From an uncultured Garciella sp. (lineage in GTDB: Bacteria; Bacillota; Clostridia; Eubacteriales; Garciellaceae): a stretch of 12,297 nt of DNA. The stretch covers positions 1 through 12,297 of the forward strand of contig USMD01000059.1 in assembly GCA_900555725.1 (NCBI GenBank), written 5' to 3'. The notes below the pieces were generated by a model that saw only the letters and a list, made by a program, of their open reading frames with translations, had not been told where the DNA came from and made no database searches. This document shows positions 1 to 7,126 of the stretch, piece by piece (within the stretch, counting starts at the first letter, position 1; every line of letters starts with the position of its first letter). The translations under genes and the position numbers were made by a program.

Positions 1-45
1 GATTTCTGCCTGTCTCGTGGGCTCGGAGATGTGTATAAGAGACAG
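1..45. other. Nextera i7 adapter with Tn5 mosaic end (artefact)
   Basis: Bases 12-45 match the Illumina Nextera Read 2 transposase adapter exactly, ending in the 19-bp Tn5 mosaic end at 27-45. Bases 1-3 (GAT) match the end of the P7 primer, and bases 4-11 (TTCTGCCT) match the i7 index of primer N703 as I remember it. This is library-construction sequence and not genomic DNA. Genomic sequence starts at about base 46. Confidence 0.97.
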
Positions 46-107
46 GCTATATACACCATAAAACGATAAATAAAAAATTGAAAGGTAAAATAGAATTCAA
101 TAAAAGG

Positions 108-177
108 AGTCATAGATGTTTCACAGATAGCTATCAGTAAGTATTCACAGAGCAACGTAGTAAAGGCATCTATGGCT
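108..177. terminator. Long-loop hairpin, probable bidirectional terminator
   Basis: Arms 108-118 and 167-177 pair over 11 bp, with one G-U wobble at 110/175, around a 48-nt loop. On the plus strand the stem is followed by TTTTTATTATTATT; on the minus strand it is followed by CCTTTTATT. The loop contains the 10-bp palindrome GATAGCTATC (126-135). It lies 9 nt beyond the cwlD stop, so it could end cwlD transcription. The better U-tract is on the plus strand, which suggests a convergent gene left of the contig. The large loop is unusual for an intrinsic terminator, and a small structured RNA remains possible. Confidence 0.5.
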
Positions 178-185
178 TTTTATTA

Positions 186-896
186 TTATTTCCCATAAGA
201 AAAATAATCCATTATCCCAGTGTAAATTGCCCAAGCAAGCTTATTTTGATAGTTTTCATCATTTAATAATCGTTCTTCTTCCGGATTAGAAAGAAATCCC
301 CCTTCCACCAAAACAGATGGGACAGGATTTTCCTTTAAAATATAATAACTATCAGTTGCCTTGGCTTGACGGTCATTTCCATTTTCAAGAACACTCTTTA
401 ATTCTTCCTGTACTAGTTCGGCTAATATCTTACTTTCTTCATCCCCTTCCAAATAAAAGGTTTGAGCCCCATAATACTTTGAAGATGGAAAACTATTTAA
501 ATGGACACTAATAAATAAATCTCCATTGCTTTCCTGAATGAGCTTCCGGCGATTTCTAAGGTCCTCATTTTTCTTCTTTCTTATAGACTGAGAATCCTCA
601 GTATAGAGTCCCACATCCTTACTTCTTGTAAGGATAGCAATCCCTCCACTTTCCTCAATATAGGCTCTCAGTTTTTGGGCAATTTGTAAATTTAGATCTT
701 TTTCATGGACTCCTTGACTTCCTTCTTTTCCTGGGTCAATTCCCCCATGACCTGCATCTATAATTACAACCTTGTTAAAATTAGGAAAACCAAGGCTTGT
801 TACCGCTGCCTCATAATAAACTTGATTATAGTAAACCAAACCCATGCTCACTATGGTAAATAAAATCAATAATCCAAATACCTTTAACTTTTTCAT
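186..896 (-). CDS. cwlD: N-acetylmuramoyl-L-alanine amidase CwlD (spore cortex)
   Basis: This is a zinc amidase of the Amidase_3 family. CwlD removes peptide side chains from muramic acid so that muramic delta-lactam can form in the spore cortex, the mark recognised by germination lytic enzymes. The protein has 236 residues, against about 237 in Bacillus subtilis CwlD. Residues 5-22 form a hydrophobic N-terminal anchor or signal segment. The zinc ligands are His50 (DAGHGG), Glu65 (EKDLNL) and His132 (SVHLN), and the catalytic Glu198 lies in VEGGFLSNP. The RQAK and YYILKEN stretches near 176-190 resemble CwlD more than other amidases. I chose the ATG at 896 because GAGGAGGT (903-910) sits 6 nt upstream; an in-frame ATG at 941 would place that ribosome site inside the gene. 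It has no functional tie to the purine genes upstream and indicates a spore former. Confidence 0.88.
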   Translation of the reverse strand: MKKLKVFGLLILFTIVSMGLVYYNQVYYEAAVTSLGFPNFNKVVIIDAGHGGIDPGKEGSQGVHEKDLNLQIAQKLRAYIEESGGIAILTRSKDVGLYTEDSQSIRKKKNEDLRNRRKLIQESNGDLFISVHLNSFPSSKYYGAQTFYLEGDEESKILAELVQEELKSVLENGNDRQAKATDSYYILKENPVPSVLVEGGFLSNPEEERLLNDENYQNKLAWAIYTGIMDYFSYGK

Positions 897-915
897 CCCT
901 CTACCTCCTCGTACT

Positions 916-948
916 TTACTACTAAAATATTCAAAAGACAAGTAGTAA
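916..948. repeat. Inverted repeat TTACTACT/AGTAGTAA ahead of cwlD
   Basis: Perfect 8-bp arms at 916-923 and 941-948 are separated by 17 nt, just upstream of the cwlD ribosome site. The repeat could be a leader hairpin or an operator. I found no convincing sporulation-sigma promoter in the 88-nt gap between mocA and cwlD, so how cwlD is transcribed is unresolved. Confidence 0.4.
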
Positions 949-984
949 TATGCATGGGATAGAGGATAAATCCATAGCGAGAAA

Positions 985-1584
985 TCAAATATTTTCCCCT
1001 TGAAACCTCTTTAATGCTTTTTTATAATCTTCTTTGGTATCAATATCAAAATTCTCTTTAGAATCTAATATAGGAACATAAACCACCTGGTTGTAATATT
1101 TACCAATGATTTCTTTTGGTCCCTTATCCCCTTGAATATTTTTGATTTCTTTAAAAAAATTCTTGCTAAAGATCACTGGATTGCCCCTTTTGCCATCATA
1201 GGTAGGCACAATCATCTTCTGAGGATAAGCTTTAAAATGCTCTAACAATTGATTTATAGTATGGACTGTTATAAAAGGTTGATCTCCTAATAAAAATAAA
1301 ATTCCTTCTGCTTCCTCCTCTAGTCTTTCAATGGCTTTTTTTACTCCGTAACTTTGTCCAAGATAGTATTTTTCATTGTAAATAAGTTTGATTTCTTTAT
1401 CCTCAGCAATTCTTTCAAATTCCTGTCTATGATGACCATATACTAAAAAAATATTCTCCACTTTAGATGCCTTGCTATGATCAATAACATGTTCTACCAC
1501 TCTTTTTCCTCCAAGGGGCATAAGCAATTTATTTTTTCCAAATCTTTTGGCCATCCCTGAGGCTAATATAACAGCCTTTACCAT
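985..1584 (-). CDS. mocA: MocA-type molybdenum cofactor nucleotidyltransferase
   Basis: This is a MobA-like NTP transferase of the MocA/YgfJ group. MocA enzymes add CMP to molybdopterin to make the cytosine dinucleotide cofactor used by bacterial xanthine-dehydrogenase-type hydroxylases. The nucleotide loop is at residues 7-19 (LASGMAKRFGKNK), followed by GQS at 76-78, the metal-binding GDQPF at 100-104, a GNPVIF segment, and a C-terminal NFDIDTKEDY. The loop starts LASG, as in MocA, where MobA has LxGG. The ATG at 1584 gives 199 residues and has AGGTGA 8 nt upstream. A GTG at 1596, directly abutting the yqeC stop, is in frame and would add four residues but has a poorly spaced ribosome site. 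Because yqeC and mocA are nearly contiguous they are probably co-transcribed. The likely client is the xanthine dehydrogenase at 4494-7055. Confidence 0.85.
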   Translation of the reverse strand: MVKAVILASGMAKRFGKNKLLMPLGGKRVVEHVIDHSKASKVENIFLVYGHHRQEFERIAEDKEIKLIYNEKYYLGQSYGVKKAIERLEEEAEGILFLLGDQPFITVHTINQLLEHFKAYPQKMIVPTYDGKRGNPVIFSKNFFKEIKNIQGDKGPKEIIGKYYNQVVYVPILDSKENFDIDTKEDYKKALKRFQGENI

Positions 1585-1596
1585 ACTTTCTTTCAC

Positions 1597-2379
1597 CTAC
1601 CCTATTATAAATTTAATAGGCCTCTGTAAATCTTGTACTTGTCCTATGAGAATCTTTAAATTTTCAATGGTGCTTTTTTCTATCAGTTGATTTGCCAGTT
1701 CTAAAGCTTTTCCTTCCCCTTTCTTGTCTACTTTATTGATCAAAATATATACTTCTTTTTTTTTATCTACTCCCTTTAATATTCCTTCCCTATGAAAAAA
1801 GATTTTTGGGATATTTTCCTTTGTTAAATATATCTTCCCATTCCCTTTATTTTTTCCCAAAAGAGCTAAGACCTTTTCTGGTCGATGAACATATTGAGAA
1901 GTAATGGGCTTGTCCAACACCTCTATTCCCATTACTGCAATAACCATATCACTATCTTTAGGTAATACAGGCTCATGTTCTGCTGGAGCTTTAAAGGGCT
2001 TTTCCTTAGCTCCATCAGCTTCCACTAGGATAAGGTTGAAGATTCTTTCCCTTTTTATTTTTTCTATCCAGCTTTTAGGAATTCCCCTTAATTTTCCTTT
2101 GTCTTTCAAAAGTATTGTAGTAAGACATAGTATAGGATACTCTCTATAATCGTTTTTTAATTGATGGATGGCCCTATTATATTGGGGCTCAACGATTAGT
2201 TTTTTCGCCATATTTCCTTGGGCTAGTGAAATATGGGTAGTAGTAGTAACCAATATCTTTTTTCCCTGTTTACTACATTCCTTTGCCAGAGAAAACATGG
2301 TAGTACTTTTCCCTCCTCCACCTATTAGAGAAATAACCTTTGGGCTATCTTTTATATTCAACGCTTCATGAATCTGCAT
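1597..2379 (-). CDS. yqeC: Selenium-dependent hydroxylase accessory protein YqeC
   Basis: This 260-residue protein resembles the YqeC family, which occurs in genomes with selenium-dependent molybdenum hydroxylases and is thought to help place labile selenium in the cofactor; its biochemistry is unproven. A P-loop lies at residues 20-26 (GGGGKST), followed by a TTTTH stretch at 46-49, VEADGAK at 119-125 (a Walker B-like or acidic site), EHEPVLP at 134-140, and INKVDK at 214-219, which resembles the NKxD guanine-specificity motif. The family is therefore probably a nucleotide-binding protein, possibly a GTPase. GGTGA lies about 4-5 nt before the ATG. The upstream permease is separated by a terminator-like hairpin, so this pair is transcribed either by read-through or from a promoter I could not identify in the 44-nt gap. 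The usual partner yqeB is absent from the window. Confidence 0.85.
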   Translation of the reverse strand: MQIHEALNIKDSPKVISLIGGGGKSTTMFSLAKECSKQGKKILVTTTTHISLAQGNMAKKLIVEPQYNRAIHQLKNDYREYPILCLTTILLKDKGKLRGIPKSWIEKIKRERIFNLILVEADGAKEKPFKAPAEHEPVLPKDSDMVIAVMGIEVLDKPITSQYVHRPEKVLALLGKNKGNGKIYLTKENIPKIFFHREGILKGVDKKKEVYILINKVDKKGEGKALELANQLIEKSTIENLKILIGQVQDLQRPIKFIIG

Positions 2380-2410
2380 ATTTTCACCATTCTTCTCATA
2401 AATTTTTAAA

Positions 2411-2471
2411 TAGATAAAAATAAGTAAAGTATCCCATCTTAAAGGAAATCCTTTTCAATGGAATACTTCAC
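2411..2471 (-). terminator. Rho-independent terminator after the purine permease
   Basis: Arms 2458-2471 and 2424-2437 pair over 14 bp on the minus-strand RNA, with G-U wobbles, and an inner AAAGGA/TCCTTT helix extends the stem. The stem is followed on the minus strand by TTATTTTTATC. It starts 15 nt past the permease stop. This is the only intergenic hairpin in the gene series that has a clear U-tract in the direction of transcription, so it probably ends or attenuates the main message before yqeC. Confidence 0.7.
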
Positions 2472-2486
2472 CGAATAAGAAATTTT

Positions 2487-3845
2487 TTATTGATCCATAT
2501 CCTCTCTCTCTTTTTGTTCTTCAGCAATGGTTTTCTTAGGTAATACAATATTGAGAGTAAAAGCAATAATGGTAGCGATAATTACTGGAGAACTGCCAAA
2601 GATATCAATAAACCATTTTGGAAATGCAGCAATAGATTCCGGTACCATATTGGTTCCCATTCCTAATGCTACAGCTAGTCCTACTAGGGAAGTATTTCTA
2701 GCAGATAATTCATCCTGCATAATTAATTTAATTCCCGACATGGTAATGAGTGCAAATACTGAAATGGTAGCTCCTCCTAATACCGCTTGGGGAATGGTTG
2801 TCATTAAAGCACCAAACTTAGGAATAAATCCACAAAGTAATATTACCATTGCTGAAATAGCGAATACAAACCTACTAACTACCTTATTCAAAGCAACAAT
2901 CCCAACATTTTGACTATAGGTTGCAGTAGGAAGAGCTCCGAAAAAAGATCCAATAATACTAGCAATTCCGTTTCCAACAATTCCACCGGAAAGTTCATCG
3001 TCGGTAGGCTCTCGATCTAACCCCCCTGCGGTAGTAGCTGATAAATCCCCTACAGCTTGAATAGAATTTACAATGTACATTATCGCCATAGTAATAATCG
3101 CTGTTGTATTAAATTCCATCCCAAAATAGCGAGGTCTCGGTAGAGCAAACCATCCTGCTTCTCCAACTGCTGAAAAATTCACCATTCCCATAAATATAGA
3201 AATAATATATCCCACCACAATACCAACTAGTATAGAGGCTAATTTAAAATATCCCTTTGTAAAATTATTGCAAATAATTACTACTAAAAGAGTAATAATA
3301 GCAATTCCCCAATTTTCAAGGGCACCATAGGTTGGAGATCCATTTCCCCCTGCCATATAGTTAATAGCTATTGGGTAAAGGGATAAGCCTATAGTAAGCA
3401 CCACAGTTCCGGAAACGATAGGAGGAAAATATTTCCTAAGACGCTTAATAAATATTCCCACCAAAATAGCTACAAAACCTCCTATCAGTTCTGCTCCTAA
3501 TACTCCGGCAATGCCATAGTCCCCTGCAATAGCCAAAACAGTAGGTACATATGCAAAGCTTACTCCCATAATCACCGGTAGTCTCGAACCTACCCTAAAG
3601 CCAAAACCTCCAATAGGATAAAGTTGTAATAGGGTAGCAATTCCTGCAATAAACATACAAGTCTGTATAAGTATAGTGCTATCCTCTGCATTTAACCCCA
3701 CAGCTCCAGAAAGAATAATTGCTGGTGAAATGTTTCCAATCAGCATCGCTAAAACGTGTTGTAGACTTAAAGGCGCTGCTTTTCCTAAAGGCGGTCTTCC
3801 ATTTAGATCAAATAGTGAAGTATTCTTTGTACCATTGGTTCCCAT
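2487..3845 (-). CDS. NCS2-family purine permease (xanthine/urate type)
   Basis: This is a cytoplasmic-membrane nucleobase:cation symporter of the NCS2 (uracil/xanthine permease) family, of about 452 residues with the many hydrophobic segments expected of a 14-helix carrier. Family marks are the opening LSLQHVLAMLIGNISPA, the helix-8 AVGDLSATT, the signature SQNVG followed by SRFV, TTIPQAVLGGA, and the C-terminal LNIVLP. It looks closer to the XanQ/UacT branch than to uracil permeases, which fits the purine locus, but the substrate cannot be read from sequence. Counting from the ATG at 3845, the helix-8 position that is Glu272 in XanQ is Gln263, and the position of Asp304 is Asn292; the substrate-contact pair Gln312-Asn313 is kept. 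The chosen ATG has AAAGGAG 10 nt upstream. An in-frame ATG at 3866 with GGGAGA is an alternative (459 residues). It has a leader of its own, so expression may be partly independent of ygeX. Confidence 0.88.
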   Translation of the reverse strand: MGTNGTKNTSLFDLNGRPPLGKAAPLSLQHVLAMLIGNISPAIILSGAVGLNAEDSTILIQTCMFIAGIATLLQLYPIGGFGFRVGSRLPVIMGVSFAYVPTVLAIAGDYGIAGVLGAELIGGFVAILVGIFIKRLRKYFPPIVSGTVVLTIGLSLYPIAINYMAGGNGSPTYGALENWGIAIITLLVVIICNNFTKGYFKLASILVGIVVGYIISIFMGMVNFSAVGEAGWFALPRPRYFGMEFNTTAIITMAIMYIVNSIQAVGDLSATTAGGLDREPTDDELSGGIVGNGIASIIGSFFGALPTATYSQNVGIVALNKVVSRFVFAISAMVILLCGFIPKFGALMTTIPQAVLGGATISVFALITMSGIKLIMQDELSARNTSLVGLAVALGMGTNMVPESIAAFPKWFIDIFGSSPVIIATIIAFTLNIVLPKKTIAEEQKEREDMDQ

Positions 3846-3877
3846 AATAAATTCTCTCCTTTGCATTGAATCTCTCC

Positions 3878-3941
3878 CAGAAGGCCTTAAAGCCTTTCTC
3901 CTTTATAATCCATTCACCCTTTTTTATAAATTGTAAAAAGG
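3878..3941 (-). other. Two small hairpins in the permease leader
   Basis: Short inverted repeats sit in the 5' leader of the permease: CCTTTTTT/AAAAAGG (3918-3925 with 3935-3941) and AGAAGGC/GCCTTTCT with a one-base bulge (3879-3885 with 3892-3899). I looked for the conserved loops of the purine riboswitch and did not see them. Nothing else is recognisable in the gap from 3846 to 4023. Confidence 0.25.
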
Positions 3942-4023
3942 ATCCGTAAAAATTCTTTAAAAATAGAATGCCTTTCAATAAAGACGAAATATTTTGAAAA
4001 TAATTATAAAGCTAATCTAAACA

Positions 4024-4053
4024 ATTATAAATAGGTATTTGCTTATAAGTTAA
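4024..4053 (-). promoter_or_regulatory. Possible sigma-A promoter for the permease
   Basis: On the minus strand TTAACT (4048-4053) and a perfect TATAAT (4024-4029) are separated by 18 nt. The site lies just past the palindrome that follows ridA and would give a leader of about 170 nt before the permease ATG. The -35 box matches consensus at only four of six positions, and AT-rich DNA produces such boxes by chance. Confidence 0.35.
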
Positions 4054-4055
4054 AT

Positions 4056-4085
4056 CAATAGAATGCTTTATAAAGCATTCTATTG
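4056..4085. repeat. 30-bp perfect palindrome after ridA
   Basis: Fifteen bases (4056-4070) are followed immediately by their exact reverse complement (4071-4085), 10 nt past the ridA stop. In RNA this forms a strong but AT-rich hairpin. The minus-strand sequence after it (GATTTAACTT) is a poor U-tract, so it may be a weak terminator, an RNA-processing or stabilising stem, or a DNA operator. A partial copy, ATAGAATGC, recurs at 3964-3972. Confidence 0.6.
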
Positions 4086-4095
4086 GAATGATTCG

Positions 4096-4479
4096 TTACC
4101 TAGCTAAAGCGATCACCTCGACCTCTACTGGTGCATCCTTAGGTAACTTAGCCACTTGTACACAGGATCTTGCTGGTGCTTCCTCTGGAAAATAACTTCC
4201 ATATACTTCATTCATAGCTGCAAAATCTCCTATGTCCTTTAGAAATACAGTTGTCTTTATTACCTTTTCCATACTGGAACCTGCTTTTTCTAAAATGTTT
4301 TTTACATTATCTAAAGATGCCTTTGTTGCTTTTTTAATATCATCAGTTACTAATTCAGCAGTTTTCATATCAATTGGAAGTTGTCCAGAGGTATAGATAA
4401 AATCCCCTACCCTTATTCCCTGGGAATATGGTCCAATTGCTGCTGGTGCCTTTTCAGTACTTATAATCTCTTTTTTCAT
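4096..4479 (-). CDS. ridA: RidA family enamine/imine deaminase
   Basis: RidA hydrolyses reactive enamine/imine intermediates such as 2-aminoacrylate, giving the keto acid and ammonia and protecting PLP enzymes. The 127-residue length is typical. It has IGPYSQ with Tyr18, the SGQLP strand, and the family signature APARSCVQVA with Arg104, which binds the substrate carboxylate, then VEVEVIA with Glu119 and Glu121. AAGGAG lies 7 nt before the ATG, directly after the dehydrogenase stop, and only 14 nt separate the two genes, so they are co-transcribed. YgeX, the first gene of the series, makes aminoacrylate from diaminopropionate, giving RidA an obvious substrate here. A more specific role on a ring-opened purine imine is possible but cannot be told from the sequence. 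Confidence 0.93.
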   Translation of the reverse strand: MKKEIISTEKAPAAIGPYSQGIRVGDFIYTSGQLPIDMKTAELVTDDIKKATKASLDNVKNILEKAGSSMEKVIKTTVFLKDIGDFAAMNEVYGSYFPEEAPARSCVQVAKLPKDAPVEVEVIALAR

Positions 4480-4493
4480 AATATCTCTCCTTA

Positions 4494-7055
4494 CTATTTT
4501 TTCTTTTTACTATAGGATGTATCCTCTAAAGGTAACTTATTCCTAAATTGCCCATCATATCTTAGATACGCTGCTTGTAATGCTGGTGCCGTAGGAATTT
4601 CAGATAACTCTCCTATTCCTTTGGCTCCATAGGCTAAAGAATCCTCATTCTTTTCTATTAATATACTTTTTATTTCAGGAATATCATTAGCTCTCAATAA
4701 ACCAAGTTTTTTCATCTGTGCTACAGGAATAGAATTTTCCATGGGATAATCTTCTGTTAGGGCGTAACCCATTCCCATAACTGCTCCACCTTCTAATTGC
4801 CCCTCTAAGTTTTGAGGATTAATGGCCTTACCTATATCATTGGCAGTAATAATCTTTTGTACCTTTCCTTCCTCATTTAATATAGCTACTTGAGCAGCAT
4901 AACTATAAGCAACGTGACTTACTGGGTGGGGTTTATCAGATCCTATAGGATCGGTTACAGAAGTATACTCTCCATAGAATTCTTGCCCTTCTAGTTCTTC
5001 TAGTCTCTTCTCTTCCATGGCCTCTTTTAATTTTAATCCAGATCTTCTAACGGCTTCCCCAGTAAATACTGTCTGTCTAGAAGCTGTAGTGGTACCAGAA
5101 TCTGGGGCTATAGCTGTATCTGGTGGATCTACAATAACCTCTTCAGGGGAAATCCCTGTTGTCTCACATAACATTTGAATGATCACAGTTGCAAGACCTT
5201 GGCCCATACATACTGCTGCAGTACGAATATGAACCTTTCCATCTAGAATCACTAAATTGCATCTTCCTGTATCCGGTACTCCTACCCCCAATCCTGCATT
5301 TTTTAGGGCGCAGGCAATTCCCGCATAGGGATATTTTTCATATTCCCCTTTTACTGTTAAGAGCACTTCTTTCATGGCAGTACCCTCATCGGCAATTTGA
5401 CCATTAGGTAATTCCTGTCCTGGCTCTATGGCATTTCGATATCGAATTTCCCAAGGAGATATTCCTACCATTTCAGCCAAAAGATTTAAGTTGCATTCAG
5501 TAGCAAAGCAAGTCTGAGTAACTCCAAAACCTCTAAAAGCCCCGGCGGGAGGATTGTTGGTATAAATGGCCTTTCCATCTATATCTATATTTTGATAATT
5601 ATAGGGTCCTGCTGCATGGGTACATGCTCTTTGAAGAACCGGTCCCCCTAAGGAGGCATAGGCTCCCGTATCTGCAATAACTCTTGCCTTCATAGCCGTA
5701 AGCTTTCCATTTTCATCACAGGCTGTGGTAAATTCCATTTCCATAGGATGCCTTTTTGGATGTACAATAATACTTTCTTGTCTTGTAAGGGTAACTTTTA
5801 CTGGTTTATTGGTATACCACGCAAGTAAAGCTGCATGGTGTTGGACACTCATATCCTCTTTCCCACCAAATCCTCCCCCTACTAATTTCACAATAGCTCT
5901 TACCTTTTCTTTGGGTAACCCTAATAGCTCAGAGCATTCTCTTTGCACATCATAAGCTCCCTGAGTACTGGTATAGATGGTTACTCCATCCCCTTCTCTT
6001 ACCGCTAAAGCACTTTCTGGTTCTAAAAATGCATGCTCAGTAAAGGGAGTGGAATACCTTCTTGTAACCTTATATTTAGACTTAGCAATGACTTCATCAG
6101 CATTTCCCCGTTTTAAAACTTCATGGGACAATATATTTCCCTTTTCATGAATCTTAGGGGCTTCCTCAGATAAAGCCATCTCTGGAGAGGATATTGGTTC
6201 TAATTCTTCATAATCTACCTTAATAAGATCTAAAGCTTCTCTTAACCCTTTTTTTGTTTTTGTAGCTACTAATGCCACTGCATCTCCGAGATATCTTGTC
6301 TCTTCTCCCACTGCTATGAGGGCTGGCCAGTCTTTTACTAAATGTCCGATATATCTTTCCCCTGGTACATCATCGGCAGTTAGAACAGCTTCTACTTCAG
6401 GATGTTTCAGGGCTTCTGATATATCAATACTCTTTACAAGGGCCCTAGGATATTTGCTACGAAGGGCTGCACCATAGATCATATCCTCCATTTTCATATC
6501 ATCTACATATTTCCCTGTCCCTAAAACCTTTTCCCTAGCATCAATACGATCCATTTTTTCTCCAATAGATCCCTTTGCTGTAGCCTCAGTAGGGATGATT
6601 TGCTCTCTAAAAGCCTTTGCTGCTAATTTTATGGCTTTTTCTATTTTTACATATCCAGTACATCGGCATAGATTCCCATTAATGGCTTTTTTAATATCCT
6701 TGATAGTAGGATTTAGATTTTGATCCAACAAAGCCTTTGCACTCATTACCATCCCTGGAATACAATAGCCACATTGAACAGCTCCAGCCTTTGCAAAAGC
6801 CCAAGTATAAATTTCTTTTTCCCTTTCATTCAATCCTTCTACCGTAATAATTTCTTTCCCTTCTACCTTTGCTGTAGTGAGAAGACAAGCCCTCATTTTT
6901 CTACCATCTACTAAAATGGTACATGCACCACATACTCCTTCTCCATTACATCCATTTTTTACAGATGTCACATCAGCGTCGTCCCTTAAATATTCCAACA
7001 GCCTTTTATCTTCATTTGCAGTTACTTTTTCGCCATTTAATACAAAATTATACAA
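4494..7055 (-). CDS. xdh: Selenium-type xanthine dehydrogenase, FeS and Mo domains fused
   Basis: This 853-residue molybdenum hydroxylase joins the iron-sulfur and molybdopterin domains in one chain, as in the family annotated as selenium-dependent xanthine dehydrogenase. The N-terminal ferredoxin-like [2Fe-2S] ligands are Cys36, Cys42, Cys45 and Cys57; the second cluster uses Cys95, Cys98, Cys130 and Cys132. The molybdenum domain starts near residue 165. Aligned by eye to bovine xanthine oxidase, Glu400 (GGGFGGKE) matches Glu802, Arg508 (AFRGFG) matches Arg880, and Glu816 (GIGE) matches the catalytic Glu1261, favouring purine over aldehyde substrates. Thr339 stands where bovine Gln767 contacts the Mo-oxo group. 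No FAD domain or subunit gene is present in the window, so the electron acceptor is unknown. Selenium would be a labile cofactor ligand and not selenocysteine; there is no in-frame UGA. The start is TTG, with AAAGGAGGT (7064-7072) 8 nt upstream and no nearby ATG. Confidence 0.92.
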   Translation of the reverse strand: MYNFVLNGEKVTANEDKRLLEYLRDDADVTSVKNGCNGEGVCGACTILVDGRKMRACLLTTAKVEGKEIITVEGLNEREKEIYTWAFAKAGAVQCGYCIPGMVMSAKALLDQNLNPTIKDIKKAINGNLCRCTGYVKIEKAIKLAAKAFREQIIPTEATAKGSIGEKMDRIDAREKVLGTGKYVDDMKMEDMIYGAALRSKYPRALVKSIDISEALKHPEVEAVLTADDVPGERYIGHLVKDWPALIAVGEETRYLGDAVALVATKTKKGLREALDLIKVDYEELEPISSPEMALSEEAPKIHEKGNILSHEVLKRGNADEVIAKSKYKVTRRYSTPFTEHAFLEPESALAVREGDGVTIYTSTQGAYDVQRECSELLGLPKEKVRAIVKLVGGGFGGKEDMSVQHHAALLAWYTNKPVKVTLTRQESIIVHPKRHPMEMEFTTACDENGKLTAMKARVIADTGAYASLGGPVLQRACTHAAGPYNYQNIDIDGKAIYTNNPPAGAFRGFGVTQTCFATECNLNLLAEMVGISPWEIRYRNAIEPGQELPNGQIADEGTAMKEVLLTVKGEYEKYPYAGIACALKNAGLGVGVPDTGRCNLVILDGKVHIRTAAVCMGQGLATVIIQMLCETTGISPEEVIVDPPDTAIAPDSGTTTASRQTVFTGEAVRRSGLKLKEAMEEKRLEELEGQEFYGEYTSVTDPIGSDKPHPVSHVAYSYAAQVAILNEEGKVQKIITANDIGKAINPQNLEGQLEGGAVMGMGYALTEDYPMENSIPVAQMKKLGLLRANDIPEIKSILIEKNEDSLAYGAKGIGELSEIPTAPALQAAYLRYDGQFRNKLPLEDTSYSKKKK

Positions 7056-7073
7056 TTTTATCGACCTCCTTTC

Positions 7074-7101
7074 AAACTTTTTTAGTACAATTCAAAAGTT
7101 T
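7074..7101. repeat. Hairpin between carbamate kinase and xdh
   Basis: AAACTTTT (7074-7081) and AAAAGTTT (7094-7101) are perfect 8-bp arms with a 12-nt loop. In the transcribed direction the stem ends 1 nt before the xdh ribosome site and has no U-tract, so it is unlikely to terminate. It may influence processing or translation of xdh. Confidence 0.45.
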
Positions 7102-7126
7102 TATATTTAACCTTTAGATTTCTTGG

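Noticed and set aside
317..511. Plus-strand open frames opposite cwlD, yqeC, the permease, xdh, ygeW, ygeY and ygeX
   Set aside because: They overlap strongly supported genes on the other strand, lack ribosome sites and recognisable domains, and have low-complexity composition typical of antisense frames.
3846..4023. Purine riboswitch in the permease leader
   Set aside because: The leader is long enough and the gene is a typical target, but I could not find the conserved three-way-junction core or the paired loop motifs of that class.
4494..7055. Selenocysteine (in-frame UGA) in the selenium-type dehydrogenase
   Set aside because: The frame is open from start to stop with no internal UGA. 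Selenium in this family is a labile cofactor ligand and not part of the chain.
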